This document shows, one piece after another, positions 8,801-16,498 of a stretch of DNA of 34,491 bases. The translations under genes and the position numbers were made by a program. The DNA is from a virus: IMG/VR virus record IMGVR_UViG_3300044815_000127, positions 1 to 34,491 of that record; one strand, written 5' to 3'. The notes under the pieces are model-generated. The model was not told the DNA's origin. It searched no databases and was given only the letters and a program-made list of their open reading frames with translations. The number at the start of each line of letters is the position of its first letter. Within the stretch, counting starts at the first letter, position 1.

Positions 8801-9732
8801 CGGCGGTCGTCGTCCCGCTACAGACATACACCGGCTCGATCTGGGTACGCCCGAGCAAGACCCAGAGCATGAGGGCCTCGCTCTGGTGGATGGATGCAGC
8901 TGGTGCCCCACTGGGAGAGTCTCTCGGGACCACGGCCAGCCGGGCCGGGGCGACGTGGGTGCGCCTGTCTGCCACTGGGGCCGCCCCAGTGGGAGCGGTA
9001 CGGGCCGCAATATTGGCATGGTCAATCACGCCGGGAACGGGCTACTCTCGCTGGGTCGCCGAAGACTACGTCGACATCGACGGGGAAATGATCCACTACG
9101 GGGACCCAAGCACGACGTTCTTCGATGGTGACACCATTGACACCTCCGCCTATGACTACTCGTGGGACGGGGTCGCTCAAGCGAGCCAGAGTCGACGGGT
9201 ATTCCACGTCGTGACACCGAGCCTTGTCGTCGACCCCGACCTGCCCGTGGTGCCCACCACCCCGGCGCCGCCGACTATTCCCGACCTCGCGATCGTGGAC
9301 CAGAATGAGTGGCTGCGCTATGCGGTGGAGATTCCGGCCGGCCTCGTCCCGCTATGGGCGGCCACTGTGCCGACCATCACGCTGCTCACCAAGACCACCG
9401 ATGTGCGGCAGGTCCGGGTCCGTTTCCACGCAAACCCCTTCGGGCGCCCGCTTAGTGGGATTGACCCGAGCGATTACTGTGGCGAGTTCCTGCTTAGCTA
9501 CCTACCGGCCAACTCCGCGCTCACGGTGAACGGCGTAACGCAGGAGGCGTACGCGGTCGTCGCTGGCGCGGCACCGGTCCCCGCGAGCCACCTGCTCTAC
9601 GGCACCGGTGGGACCCCCATGGTCTGGCCGGACCTGTCGTGCGCCCTGAGCTACTGGATGACCATCGACATTCTTCCGACCTCGAACGTGGCAAACCTCA
9701 CGTTCGATATGGTTTTCAATAGGCGCGAGTAG
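5863..9732 (+). CDS. Large minor tail protein with carbohydrate-binding-like modules
   Basis: This 1289-residue protein follows the tape measure, where the distal tail protein and tail-tip genes sit. The first ~200 residues resemble actinophage distal-tail proteins (YDGFLAFGGIEIINAART, then SIRVRGILVGANKLAVEAGL). The rest is a string of beta-sandwich modules like CBM4/9 domains. Module starts include NFVPNPTFAVDATNW (about residue 246), NWLPDPGFENGDPTTNGW (about 302) and NPSAESGTTGF (about 726). Module ends share an aromatic-F-[DS]-G...W-x-G...S-x-[SQ]-x-R pattern near 565, 892 and 1084. A Pro-rich linker near 1130 (VVPTTPAPPTIPD) leads to a final domain. It is likely to contact cell-wall glycans during adsorption. 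Confidence 0.75.
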   Translation: MGYDGFLAFGGIEIINAARTTAYINNLMPSFPLVRRTNIYDQLHTALEQEPYRTPFLDQADWVDLNLPDYATGSTTSPTHGFYGLYPLAITGIGDSTMSAAVTEGILDGGSINSERDSTRSIRVRGILVGANKLAVEAGLTWLRNALRRNSCGMHGDLCGYADLRFLLAPPEVCDPKWESAYENTELVDMGPIDPASSPLVYVDGEETRPTRTRWVLPLTDGVIIRWEARSWDNTELLETHGPLFLRRSNFVPNPTFAVDATNWTMLNDATPAGTPTRKVGMRTYGRVGEAIADISTNWLPDPGFENGDPTTNGWRSTTAGGITAVTDGTAPDGTHVARVAGIAGLTMLEVSALGPYDPADMYFNLQIKQSVDDVVVHLIDNHGVELESHTVLASALTSTWNATSVHFTATVLKDYVIRLTTAGTQELRIDSCILAITNAAFFSGDTGASAGNVYSFPNGFAGVSRKVHANAVTASTALTVETDSPFGNVIVSTELRAPHTEPTVLMELIDHDGFVVASQVVTPPRDWTRYAFSAPYGRTLRLRVSSAHQFDISKVMLEAGTQLNAYFDGSFAAPAGYTLVWVGAPNGSISRMDWTGDTEITLSTNFRSMLYVDQGTINNAQVDVDYSNEIPMSVQVDPYDRTYHRVACTTGISRIRDIELGVGAATEVDFVLTAATPHAFQTIPTDLSFVTPVPTTISDEEINLVKYPSGEKTTGTTVDLTNIVTNPSAESGTTGFTALPGTTGVAACTNPVPSTTTAFGAKVLKTTWSTASTAGSTGVLFTLAVGSLTAGTAYSFGISHVKSSINQRLRLAIDWKTAGGSTISTDLSAAPIDVVAGTIYNTFKMENFVAPATTSYAILYLITATGGSFANMSIGAYYEVDGLMMVNASVLPTWFSGATVAAGDYTFAWTGTAELSSSQRLTPHADGQYPFTGVADKGAAFRTSAQFKYGTHATRYVWHVAPAEDSNRSFGSSIVPAEAAVVVPLQTYTGSIWVRPSKTQSMRASLWWMDAAGAPLGESLGTTASRAGATWVRLSATGAAPVGAVRAAILAWSITPGTGYSRWVAEDYVDIDGEMIHYGDPSTTFFDGDTIDTSAYDYSWDGVAQASQSRRVFHVVTPSLVVDPDLPVVPTTPAPPTIPDLAIVDQNEWLRYAVEIPAGLVPLWAATVPTITLLTKTTDVRQVRVRFHANPFGRPLSGIDPSDYCGEFLLSYLPANSALTVNGVTQEAYAVVAGAAPVPASHLLYGTGGTPMVWPDLSCALSYWMTIDILPTSNVANLTFDMVFNRRE

Positions 9733-9735
9733 CTC

Positions 9736-10833
9736 ATGATCGAGCCACTGGAGAAGCACTCCGTCTTCATCATGGACAAGGGCGGCAAACAGCGCATCCA
9801 AGAGATCACCGACCTGACGCAGGTGGTATGGGAGCGCACTCGTGACGACATCTCGACGGCACAGGTGAATGTCTCGGCCAACAAGGACTCAGCACAAGCG
9901 GATTTTCTACGCTCGCTCGTCGGCGCCACCGGCCGCTACGAAATGTGCATCTGGCGCGAGGGGGTCCGCGAGTGGGAGGGCCCCTTGCTGCTACCAACCT
10001 TCACGAAGAATGGCGTGACGCTCGCGGCCCGCGACGTGATGCACTACTCCGAGCGGCTCATCATGAAGAATGCCTACAGCAACGCGTACCCGGCGGTCGA
10101 GTATGTCTCGACCCGAGCGGCCAATATCATGACGGCAGAGTTCGCTCGGCTGGAAGCGCTGAGTCCGGCGGTGAACGTGCTGCCATGGATGGTCAACCAC
10201 CACTTCTCGACCGACGCGATGACATCGCGCTCGACACTGCCCTTTCAGTACTACGTCTACGAGCACATCGACGACATGGCGGCCAACGCGGGGATGGACT
10301 ACACGGTGCTCGGCCGCGCGGTCCATTTCTGGGACACTTCGCAGCCCGTGATGGGCTACACCCGGACGGTCACCGAGAGCGACTTCTTCGGTGAGATGTA
10401 CGTCTCGGCCTACGGGATGGAGTTGGGCACCTACGCTGCCGTCACGGACGGGCAGGGCAATTATGGCGAAACGGGTGGGATCGATCCTTACTACGGGCTC
10501 GTCGAGCGCCTCGCAACGGCATATGACGAGAATGCCACCGCGCTGCCGTCATTGGCCGAGCTCACCTCGCAGGCCGTTCGCAACCTCGCTGGCCGCAACC
10601 CGACGCCGCTACAGGTCCGCGTGCCAGATGGCTCAAGCGTGAATATGTCGGGGGTACTGACGATGGCCGACTTGGTCCCCGGAATCTACGTGCCGATGCT
10701 GGCGCACTTCGGGATCGTGAAGGTCTCCCAGATGCAGAAGCTCAATAACGTGAAGGTGACCGAGACGGCGCAGGGCGAGAAGGTGGAAGTCAAGTTCTAC
10801 CCAGCTTCTGACTCGGATACGGTGGTGTCATGA
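9736..10833 (+). CDS. Minor tail protein (tail hub / Gp37-like)
   Basis: The 365 residues begin with a beta-rich domain (LEKHSVFIMDKGGKQRIQ, then LTQVVWERTRDDISTAQVNV), a pattern seen in actinophage minor tail proteins related to ReqiPepy6 Gp37-type hub proteins. The middle is aromatic (LPFQYYVYEHIDDMAANAGM), and the C-terminus returns to beta strands (MADLVPGIYVPML). It probably forms the baseplate hub below the distal tail protein. It overlaps the following gene by the four bases ATGA, which points to coupled translation. Confidence 0.65.
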   Translation: MIEPLEKHSVFIMDKGGKQRIQEITDLTQVVWERTRDDISTAQVNVSANKDSAQADFLRSLVGATGRYEMCIWREGVREWEGPLLLPTFTKNGVTLAARDVMHYSERLIMKNAYSNAYPAVEYVSTRAANIMTAEFARLEALSPAVNVLPWMVNHHFSTDAMTSRSTLPFQYYVYEHIDDMAANAGMDYTVLGRAVHFWDTSQPVMGYTRTVTESDFFGEMYVSAYGMELGTYAAVTDGQGNYGETGGIDPYYGLVERLATAYDENATALPSLAELTSQAVRNLAGRNPTPLQVRVPDGSSVNMSGVLTMADLVPGIYVPMLAHFGIVKVSQMQKLNNVKVTETAQGEKVEVKFYPASDSDTVVS

Positions 10834-12326
10834 GCGACTTTGCCCCGCAGAGCGGCAAGGAGTGGATGCGTCAGCAGACCAAGGACGGCGCCATTACGAA
10901 GCGTCGGGTTCCAAAGAACTGGCAAGCCACGATCGACGCGAATGCTGCGCTAGTCGCGCTCGCGGCGCGCAACCGCAACCGCATCCGCAACGGTAACAAC
11001 CGCACGAACCAACTCGGCATCATCTCCCCGAAGACTCTCGCGCCTCGGGAAATGGGCTTCGATGGGTGGGAGTGCGCGGGGATCACGAACCTCGTTACTA
11101 ACCCACGCGCGGGGACCAACACCACCGGGCAGCTTGCCAATAACGGAACCCTGTCCCGAGTCACCACTGGCGGGCCCACGGCGGCCATTCCTAGCTTCTT
11201 CCGCAATACGATGACCAGCACCACCGGCTCGGGAATCTTCATGCCCGATGCGACCATGACGAACATCGTTGCGAACAAGCTGTATACCGTGAGTGCCTAT
11301 CTCCGTTCCTCAGCGGCACTCACGCTCACCGGCCTTGACTACGTGCTTTTTAGCGGCGCCAGTCTGGTCTACGACGGCCCCAATACCACCGTGACCCTCG
11401 CCGCCAACACTTGGCAGCGCGTAACTTTCCAGATGAACACCTTCGGCGTGCCAGCCTTCACCTCGGCAAGCATCCGCTTCCTGAGTGGGGCATCCCTGGC
11501 CTCGGGTCAGACTCTCGATATGACAGGTCTCATGATCACCGAGGGGAGCCTTTTGTGGCCCTACCTCGACGGGGATTGCACTGACTGCGCCTTCACGGGA
11601 ACCTCCCATGCCAGCACGAGTGTTCGCGGCCCGTCGACTACAACCTTGACGTGGACGACAGCTCCGCATGGACAGCTTGTCACGCTCTCGTCGGGCGGTG
11701 GCGTTTCGCAAGTAGACGAGCGCGCTGATCTCGAAGCTGGGACTTGGATCGTCTCCCACGCGGGTACGGCTACCCTGCGCGTCTACAACGTGGGCACCGA
11801 TCCAGCCTCCCTGCCCGCGTTCGCGGCGTCCCCTGTTACCGTCACTCTCGACGGCCTCGATGACGTCGTGGTCGAGCTTCGGGCGGTCGGCGGTACTAAG
11901 ACCTATGGCAGCGTGCAATTCGAGAAGGGCGCTATCGCCACCCCATTCGAGGACATCCCAGTCCAGCAGGAGCTTGCCATCTGCCAGCGCTACTACTATC
12001 GCTGGACCTCGGTGTTGAACAATCAAAGCCTCGCGGGCGGCTTCCAGCAGATCACGGCTGGCGCCATCGTTTCCTTCGCGCTACCCGTGCCGATGCGAGG
12101 GCAGCCCTATGGCGTCGCTGCGAGTGGGATGTTCTGGACAGACGGAATCTCCTTCGCTAACGCGATCACCGCCGTATCACCAACGGATGTCACCGGGCGC
12201 TATTCTGGACCTCAACAGCTTTGGTTCTTCGCCGCATTCAGTGCTGCTGGAGCGCAGCGCTGGCCCGGGTTCGTTACCGCAAATACCGCTGGTGGTTGGT
12301 TTGAAGTGAATGCGAGACTGTACTAA
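10830..12326 (+). CDS. Minor tail protein / candidate receptor-binding protein
   Basis: The 498 residues start with a helical, basic N-terminus (MRQQTKDGAITKRRVPKNWQ, then AALVALAARNRNRIRNGNNR) that could attach to the hub. A beta-sandwich module follows, closing with LLWPYLDGDCTDCAFTG near residue 240, a version of the module-end motif in the 1289-residue protein. The C-terminal part has QELAICQRYYYRW, a motif frequent in phage tail-fibre tips just before the final beta domain. These features make it the best candidate for the host-binding protein. Coupled to the upstream gene by ATGA and to the downstream gene by TAATG. Confidence 0.6.
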   Translation: MSDFAPQSGKEWMRQQTKDGAITKRRVPKNWQATIDANAALVALAARNRNRIRNGNNRTNQLGIISPKTLAPREMGFDGWECAGITNLVTNPRAGTNTTGQLANNGTLSRVTTGGPTAAIPSFFRNTMTSTTGSGIFMPDATMTNIVANKLYTVSAYLRSSAALTLTGLDYVLFSGASLVYDGPNTTVTLAANTWQRVTFQMNTFGVPAFTSASIRFLSGASLASGQTLDMTGLMITEGSLLWPYLDGDCTDCAFTGTSHASTSVRGPSTTTLTWTTAPHGQLVTLSSGGGVSQVDERADLEAGTWIVSHAGTATLRVYNVGTDPASLPAFAASPVTVTLDGLDDVVVELRAVGGTKTYGSVQFEKGAIATPFEDIPVQQELAICQRYYYRWTSVLNNQSLAGGFQQITAGAIVSFALPVPMRGQPYGVAASGMFWTDGISFANAITAVSPTDVTGRYSGPQQLWFFAAFSAAGAQRWPGFVTANTAGGWFEVNARLY

Positions 12327-12562
12327 TGGCCGACTGGAACGTAAGCCGCGTGGGAGAAGACGATGTCTCTATTTCCGCAGACACACTGCTGGCGGCCATG
12401 GATGAAGCCCGAAGGCTCGGCGGCGAGCTGTTAGGTGTATCTCTGATCGTGGTCCAGCCCATCGACGCCCTCGCCTCGGGGATCGCAAAGCTGGTCGATC
12501 TTGGACTCTCCCCCGACGAGGCAGCAGCAATTGCTGGGACCGTGCCGGGCGAGCCGGCGTAG
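12326..12562 (+). CDS. Small unrecognised protein in the tail-lysis block
   Basis: This 78-residue acidic protein starts at an ATG sharing a base with the previous stop (TAATG). It has a helical segment (ADTLLAAMDEARRLGGELLG), a short hydrophobic strand (VSLIVVQPID) and a UBA-like ending (LVDLGLSPDEAAAIAGTVPG). The last element is suggestive but too short to assign a domain. The position before the endolysin could fit a chaperone or small tail component. Confidence 0.6.
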   Translation: MADWNVSRVGEDDVSISADTLLAAMDEARRLGGELLGVSLIVVQPIDALASGIAKLVDLGLSPDEAAAIAGTVPGEPA

Positions 12563-12587
12563 ACTACCTGCGATCGAGAGGACTTCC

Positions 12588-12767
12588 ATGCGGGCCATCA
12601 TCACGTTGAATCGGTCAGACGGATCTATCGTCGGTAAGCCCATTCCCGTGGACATCGACGAGTCCGGCGACATTCAGGCGCAGTTCGACAAGCTCAACGA
12701 AGAGTACGCTGCCAAGGTCGCTGACCCCTCAGACGACATCACCAACTTCCAGATCTTGGGCGCCTGA
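12588..12767 (+). CDS. Small unrecognised acidic protein before the endolysin
   Basis: The 59 residues start at the ATG at 12588 behind GAGAGGACTTCC. An upstream in-frame ATG at 12501 lies inside the previous gene and lacks a binding site. The protein begins MRAIITLNRSDGSIVGKPIP and ends NFQILGA, with an acidic helix between. The stop overlaps the endolysin start (TGATG). Function unknown. Confidence 0.6.
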   Translation: MRAIITLNRSDGSIVGKPIPVDIDESGDIQAQFDKLNEEYAAKVADPSDDITNFQILGA

Positions 12768-14527
12768 TGGCCTCCGCCGGCTGGGGTGGCTTCCAGAATG
12801 GTGAGATCCCGCTCAGCGCCATGGTGCAGGCCGAGCCCGGAATGTACCTACAGGCTGATGCTGCCGCGACGTGGCAGCGGATGGATGCCGCGTGCCCCTA
12901 CGCCCTCTCAATCAATGAGGCGTACCGCGATCTCGCGACTCAGCAGTATTACTGGAATCGCTACATCAACCACCTCCCGGGGTGGACGGTAGCCGCAGTT
13001 CCCGGAACCTCCAACCATGGTCGAGGCATGGCCGTCGACATCAACGAGTACAACGGCTCGGCATTCGACTGGCTCCGCTCCAACGCCGGCAACTTCGGCT
13101 GGAGCTGGGCCACGGGACAGGCGTCCGGTGAGCGCTGGCACTGGGAGTATGTGGGCTCGACCGGCTCAGCTTCCGCTCCGGCCACGATCAACTCCCGCCT
13201 CGACGAGGCGCGGCGCCGCGTTCTACAGGGCCAGCTCGGTGTGGCAGTGGATGGGGACTTCGGACCGATCTCGACTACCGCCCTCCAGAACCGCATTGGA
13301 ACGATCGGCGATGGTGACTTCGGCGAGCAGTCGACCCGGGCGCTACAGGCGTTCATCGGGGCAGATGTGGATGGCGTGTGGGGCTCGCAGACCCAGAGCC
13401 TCTTCGAGCAGAAGATCGACGCTGGCGCGTTCGGGGCCACCTCGAGCACTCCGGCACCGAGCGAGGGGATTGGCTTCGCCGCCCTCGGCTCCGCCCGAAT
13501 CGTCAACCTCCAGACCCAACTCAAGGTGGATGCGGACGGTGACTTCGGGATCAACTCCACGAAGGCCCTCCAGACCAATCTCGGGGTCGAGGCCGACGGG
13601 GTGTTCGGCCCGGTCAGTATCACCGCCCTCCAGCACCGCATTGGTGCTGCGGAGGACGGCGTGTGGGGACAGGAGACGCAGGACAAGTTCGGGCCGGCGA
13701 TCGACAGGGCGTTGTTCGTCACCGGCGCCACGACCCCACCCCCGGAGCCCGAGACGCTCCCGGCAGGGTATGGCTTCGGACCGGACGTGTCGTTCTACCA
13801 GTCGGGCACGATCGACTGGCCGACGTTCAGGGCCAACTTCGCGTTCATCGGCATCAAGGCCGCAGGAGCAGAGGACCCCCAGCCCAACCCGATCTACGGC
13901 CCGGCTGGACTCACCGACAAGCACCTCGCGGGCGCACGTTCCGTGGGACTGCCGGTGATCTTCTACTTTTTCAACAACGGAGCCCTGCCAGTGAAGCCGC
14001 AGGCAGACAAGTTCATCGAGGTTCTCAAGACCCGTATTCAGCCGGGCGACTGGATCGCGCTGGACGTGGAGAACGACGGCACCGCAGTGCCCCAGTTCTC
14101 GGAAGCGCAGGTGCTCGAGTTCGATGGTTACATGGAGACGGCGATCGGCATCAAAACGCTCAACTACCTCAATCGCAGCCTGATGAACAACGGCCAGTGG
14201 GGCCCCGTGGTCGACGCCGGCCACCCGTTGTGGCTCGCGGTGCTCGATGGCAGCGTGTCGAAGGGGTTGGCGGCCGCGAAAAAGACGCAGTTCTGGAGCG
14301 CGCCGGTCGTCGTGCAGTACGACAGCTCGACCCCCGCACCCGGCTACGCCGGCAATATCGACAAGAACTTCGCCAACCTGTCCGAGCTCGCGCGGTACGC
14401 CTTCAAGGCATTCCCGGTACCGACGCCCACACCCGATCCAGTCGACGTGCCGAAGCTCAAGGACCTAACGGCCGAAGTGGTCACCGCGACGAATGCTCTC
14501 GTGGGGTACGTCAACACGCTGGAGTGA
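12767..14527 (+). CDS. Endolysin: M15 peptidase + peptidoglycan-binding repeats + GH25 muramidase
   Basis: This 586-residue enzyme degrades host peptidoglycan. Residues ~1-130 form an M15 (VanY-type) peptidase: SNHGRGMAVDI gives zinc ligands H84 and D91, and GERWHWEY gives E122 and H125. Residues ~145-310 carry six peptidoglycan-binding-like units with DG[DV][FW]G cores near 162, 182, 202, 257, 277 and 297, in two blocks of three, each with a 20-residue period. Residues ~334-545 look like a glycoside hydrolase family 25 lysozyme: GPDVSFYQ with D340, IALDVEND with D433 and E435, and a closing GYAGNIDKNF. A PTPTPDP linker leads to a short helix. It has no signal peptide, so release probably needs a holin. 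The nearest candidate holins are on the plus strand at 22688-23927. Confidence 0.85.
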   Translation: MASAGWGGFQNGEIPLSAMVQAEPGMYLQADAAATWQRMDAACPYALSINEAYRDLATQQYYWNRYINHLPGWTVAAVPGTSNHGRGMAVDINEYNGSAFDWLRSNAGNFGWSWATGQASGERWHWEYVGSTGSASAPATINSRLDEARRRVLQGQLGVAVDGDFGPISTTALQNRIGTIGDGDFGEQSTRALQAFIGADVDGVWGSQTQSLFEQKIDAGAFGATSSTPAPSEGIGFAALGSARIVNLQTQLKVDADGDFGINSTKALQTNLGVEADGVFGPVSITALQHRIGAAEDGVWGQETQDKFGPAIDRALFVTGATTPPPEPETLPAGYGFGPDVSFYQSGTIDWPTFRANFAFIGIKAAGAEDPQPNPIYGPAGLTDKHLAGARSVGLPVIFYFFNNGALPVKPQADKFIEVLKTRIQPGDWIALDVENDGTAVPQFSEAQVLEFDGYMETAIGIKTLNYLNRSLMNNGQWGPVVDAGHPLWLAVLDGSVSKGLAAAKKTQFWSAPVVVQYDSSTPAPGYAGNIDKNFANLSELARYAFKAFPVPTPTPDPVDVPKLKDLTAEVVTATNALVGYVNTLE

Positions 14528-14533
14528 AACACG

Positions 14534-14570
14534 GATGCTGGGCCTGCTACTAGGAAGCGGGCCCAGCATC
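14534..14570 (+). terminator. Hairpin after the endolysin (possible terminator)
   Basis: Perfect 11-bp arms GATGCTGGGCC (14534-14544) and GGCCCAGCATC (14560-14570) can be lengthened by three pairs, leaving a 9-base loop. The sequence after the stem is TATCCTTAG, with no real T-run. It could be a weak intrinsic terminator ending the tail-lysis unit, or an RNA processing or stability element. Confidence 0.55.
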
Positions 14571-14597
14571 TATCCTTAGGTGGGAAGGGGGGTTCTC

Positions 14598-15335
14598 ATG
14601 GCATGTGGCTGCGGCAATGCGGGCTGCGCGTGCATCATCCAGCCGGGCGCGGGAATTGCCGTCACCGGCTCGGGGTCAACCACTGACCCGTACGTCATCG
14701 AGTCGACGATCTCCGGTCTGAGCCAGTTCCTCACTGTCCTCGACACGCCCACGGTCAACCTCACCCTGACCGGCGCTGGCACGGTAGCCGATCCGCTCCT
14801 GCTGCGCGCGGCATCGACCCTCAAACTGACCGACCTCAAGGATGTTGCCGACCCCGGCGGCGGGCCGGCGGTAGGCGAGTCCCCCGTGTGGACTGGGTCC
14901 GGCGCCGATGGCCACTGGGAGTTCAAGATCCCGCCGCCCAGCCCGGCTGGCTCCACGAACGTCAGCAATGGCCTCACGGGCGTCGGCTCTGTAGGCGATC
15001 CGGTGCTACTCGCGACATCTGGTGTCTGGGGTTCCGGTTCGCTGGCCGGTCTCGGTTCAGACTCAACCATCGGCCTCGCGGTCTACATCGACTCTGCTGG
15101 CAAGGTGCGCGCCGCGCCCGTCTCCGCTCCATCGTGGGCCTCAATCACGGGTAAGCCCACCGTATTCACCCCGGACCCCGCCGCGACATACACTGTCTCG
15201 CAGATCACCGACCTCTCGACGAACGGCAACGCGGCCAAAGTCGGCGGGCACAAGTTCACATCGCAGGCCAACTCGGTCACGATGCCATCCAGCCCCAGCG
15301 ATGGGGACATCGTTTTCTTCCCCAAGGGGACCTAA
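14598..15335 (+). CDS. Cys-rich structural-type protein with GxGTxxDP repeats
   Basis: I chose the ATG at 14598 behind AAGGGGGG over an upstream GTG at 14580, giving 246 residues. It opens with MACGCGNAGCACI (a CxCxxxxCxC cluster) followed by GAGIAVTGSGSTTDPYVIE. The motif G-x-G-[ST]-x-x-D-P-[YLV] recurs (GAGTVADPLLL, GVGSVGDPVLL). The middle is a Gly/Pro-rich linker, and the C-terminus is beta-rich (ITGKPTVFTPDPA, then HKFTSQANSVTMPS). Short G-x-G-T-x-x-D-P beta units of this type occur in phage tail and head fibres. It abuts the next gene, which has the same N-terminal plan. I infer a virion appendage, perhaps a minor tail fibre. Confidence 0.55.
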   Translation: MACGCGNAGCACIIQPGAGIAVTGSGSTTDPYVIESTISGLSQFLTVLDTPTVNLTLTGAGTVADPLLLRAASTLKLTDLKDVADPGGGPAVGESPVWTGSGADGHWEFKIPPPSPAGSTNVSNGLTGVGSVGDPVLLATSGVWGSGSLAGLGSDSTIGLAVYIDSAGKVRAAPVSAPSWASITGKPTVFTPDPAATYTVSQITDLSTNGNAAKVGGHKFTSQANSVTMPSSPSDGDIVFFPKGT

Positions 15336-15853
15336 TGGCAAAGTGTGGATGCGCCGGTACTACCTGCGGCTGCAAGCTGGTCGGATCGTCGCAGGTGACA
15401 GTCACCGGTACGGGGACGGCGCAGGACCCGTATACTGTAACGCTGGGCGCGCTGGCGATTGCCGCGAATGTCCACGTGGACGACACCACGAGCGTGGACA
15501 TGACGATCCTTGGCGCCGGCACAACGTTGGACCCGTTGGTCATCTCGGCCGTCGTCAAGACCGGATCGGATGTCACGGTGACACCGGCTACCGGTGGTAC
15601 CACAGTGATCGACGCGAACACGAACCTCGAGGTGTTCGACGCAGCAGCCACGATCGCGACCCACACGATCACGCTGCCGCTGACGACGAACTCCTTCCTC
15701 AAGGAGATCACGATCATCTCGACGCACATCATCACCGCGCTCACGGTCGGGGGGGCGGTGGGAACTACCGTTGCCGGAGCACCCACCACCCTCGCCGCCA
15801 ACGCCTACTTCAAGATGCGCCTCGTGGGCACGGTCTGGCGTCGGGTCGTCTAG
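15335..15853 (+). CDS. Second Cys-rich structural-type protein with GxGTxxDP repeats
   Basis: The 172 residues start at an ATG that shares a base with the previous stop (TAATG). The N-terminus MAKCGCAGTTCGCKLVG repeats the CxCxxxxCxC plan, and GTGTAQDPYTV and GAGTTLDPLVI repeat the upstream motif, so the pair probably arose by duplication. The C-terminus is beta-rich (TIATHTITLPLTTNSF, then AYFKMRLVGTVWRRVV), like a trimeric fibre head. The stop TAG lies inside the flank of CTAG dyad copy 2. It is the last gene of the late plus-strand block. Confidence 0.55.
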   Translation: MAKCGCAGTTCGCKLVGSSQVTVTGTGTAQDPYTVTLGALAIAANVHVDDTTSVDMTILGAGTTLDPLVISAVVKTGSDVTVTPATGGTTVIDANTNLEVFDAAATIATHTITLPLTTNSFLKEITIISTHIITALTVGGAVGTTVAGAPTTLAANAYFKMRLVGTVWRRVV

Positions 15854-15882
15854 CGGATTGGTCGTCTAGTTGCTAGACGATC
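15848..15882. repeat. CTAG dyad copy 2 with extended 22-base flank
   Basis: The dyad is TCGTCTAG-TTG-CTAGACGA at 15862-15880. The preceding 22 bases, 15848-15869, match copies 3 and 6 at 18 and 19 positions. The element spans the convergent ends of two genes and carries both stop codons (plus-strand TAG at 15851-15853, minus-strand TAG at 15868-15866). Here it could also act as a two-way terminator, though no T-runs flank it. Confidence 0.8.
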
Positions 15883-16498
15883 CCATGGCTGCGTCGCGGT
15901 CGGCCTCGCTGTACTCAGTCGCTACCCCGGCACGCGTGGCGCCCATGTATACGCTGGCCGCGACGATGGCGTCCGAGGACATATTGGCGGCGAAGTTCAG
16001 CGTCTCGCCCCGCGAGATGCCATATCCTCCGGCCACCGCGAACGAGTCGATGCCGGTGCCGAGGAACGTGAAGGCCCAGTTGAACTCGGCCTTCTGCTTC
16101 TCGACCAGTGCCTTGACCTGCTCAGTGGTGTACTCACGCGAGGCGTTCTCCTGTCCGTCCGTGATCACTGCGAGGATGACCGTGCCGGGTCGGTCTTCCT
16201 CGGGCATGTTCGCGAACTTCTCGCCGAGGCGGACGATCGTCGAGCCGAGAGCATCGTTGAGCGCGGTGCCACCTCGGGGAACGATAATCCGGCCCTTGAC
16301 CTCGTCCGGTCGCACGTCCACGTAGAGCGTCTCGATCGTCGTGTCGAAGGTCGTGACGTCGATGTGTAACTCCCCGGGCAGTTTGGCCTGCTCCGCTATC
16401 AAGCCGTGGATCGCGGGCTCCATATCGCCCTCGATGGAGGTCATCGAGCCACTGCGATCAACGATCAGGGCGAGGTGGGTGTACTGGCTATTTGTCAT
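15866..16498 (-). CDS. von Willebrand factor A (VWA) domain protein
   Basis: The 210 residues form a single VWA domain. The metal-ion-dependent adhesion site is complete: D14-x-S16-x-S18 in LIVDRSGSM, T78 in RGGTALND, and D114 in VITDGQEN. It is close in style to TerY-like and other stand-alone VWA proteins of bacteria and phages, which bind a partner through Mg2+. No signal peptide or membrane segment is seen, so it is cytoplasmic. It overlaps the upstream zinc-ribbon gene by ATGA, and a CCCAACAGAGAG leader precedes its start, so the two proteins are made together. Its partner and role in the phage are unknown. Confidence 0.8.
   Translation of the reverse strand: MTNSQYTHLALIVDRSGSMTSIEGDMEPAIHGLIAEQAKLPGELHIDVTTFDTTIETLYVDVRPDEVKGRIIVPRGGTALNDALGSTIVRLGEKFANMPEEDRPGTVILAVITDGQENASREYTTEQVKALVEKQKAEFNWAFTFLGTGIDSFAVAGGYGISRGETLNFAANMSSDAIVAASVYMGATRAGVATEYSEADRDAAMGSSSN

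Noticed and set aside
13343-14224. Long minus-strand frame over the endolysin, and plus-strand frames at 13017-13958 and 13663-14553
   Set aside because: The endolysin frame carries clear catalytic motifs; the others are shadows with Arg-rich composition.
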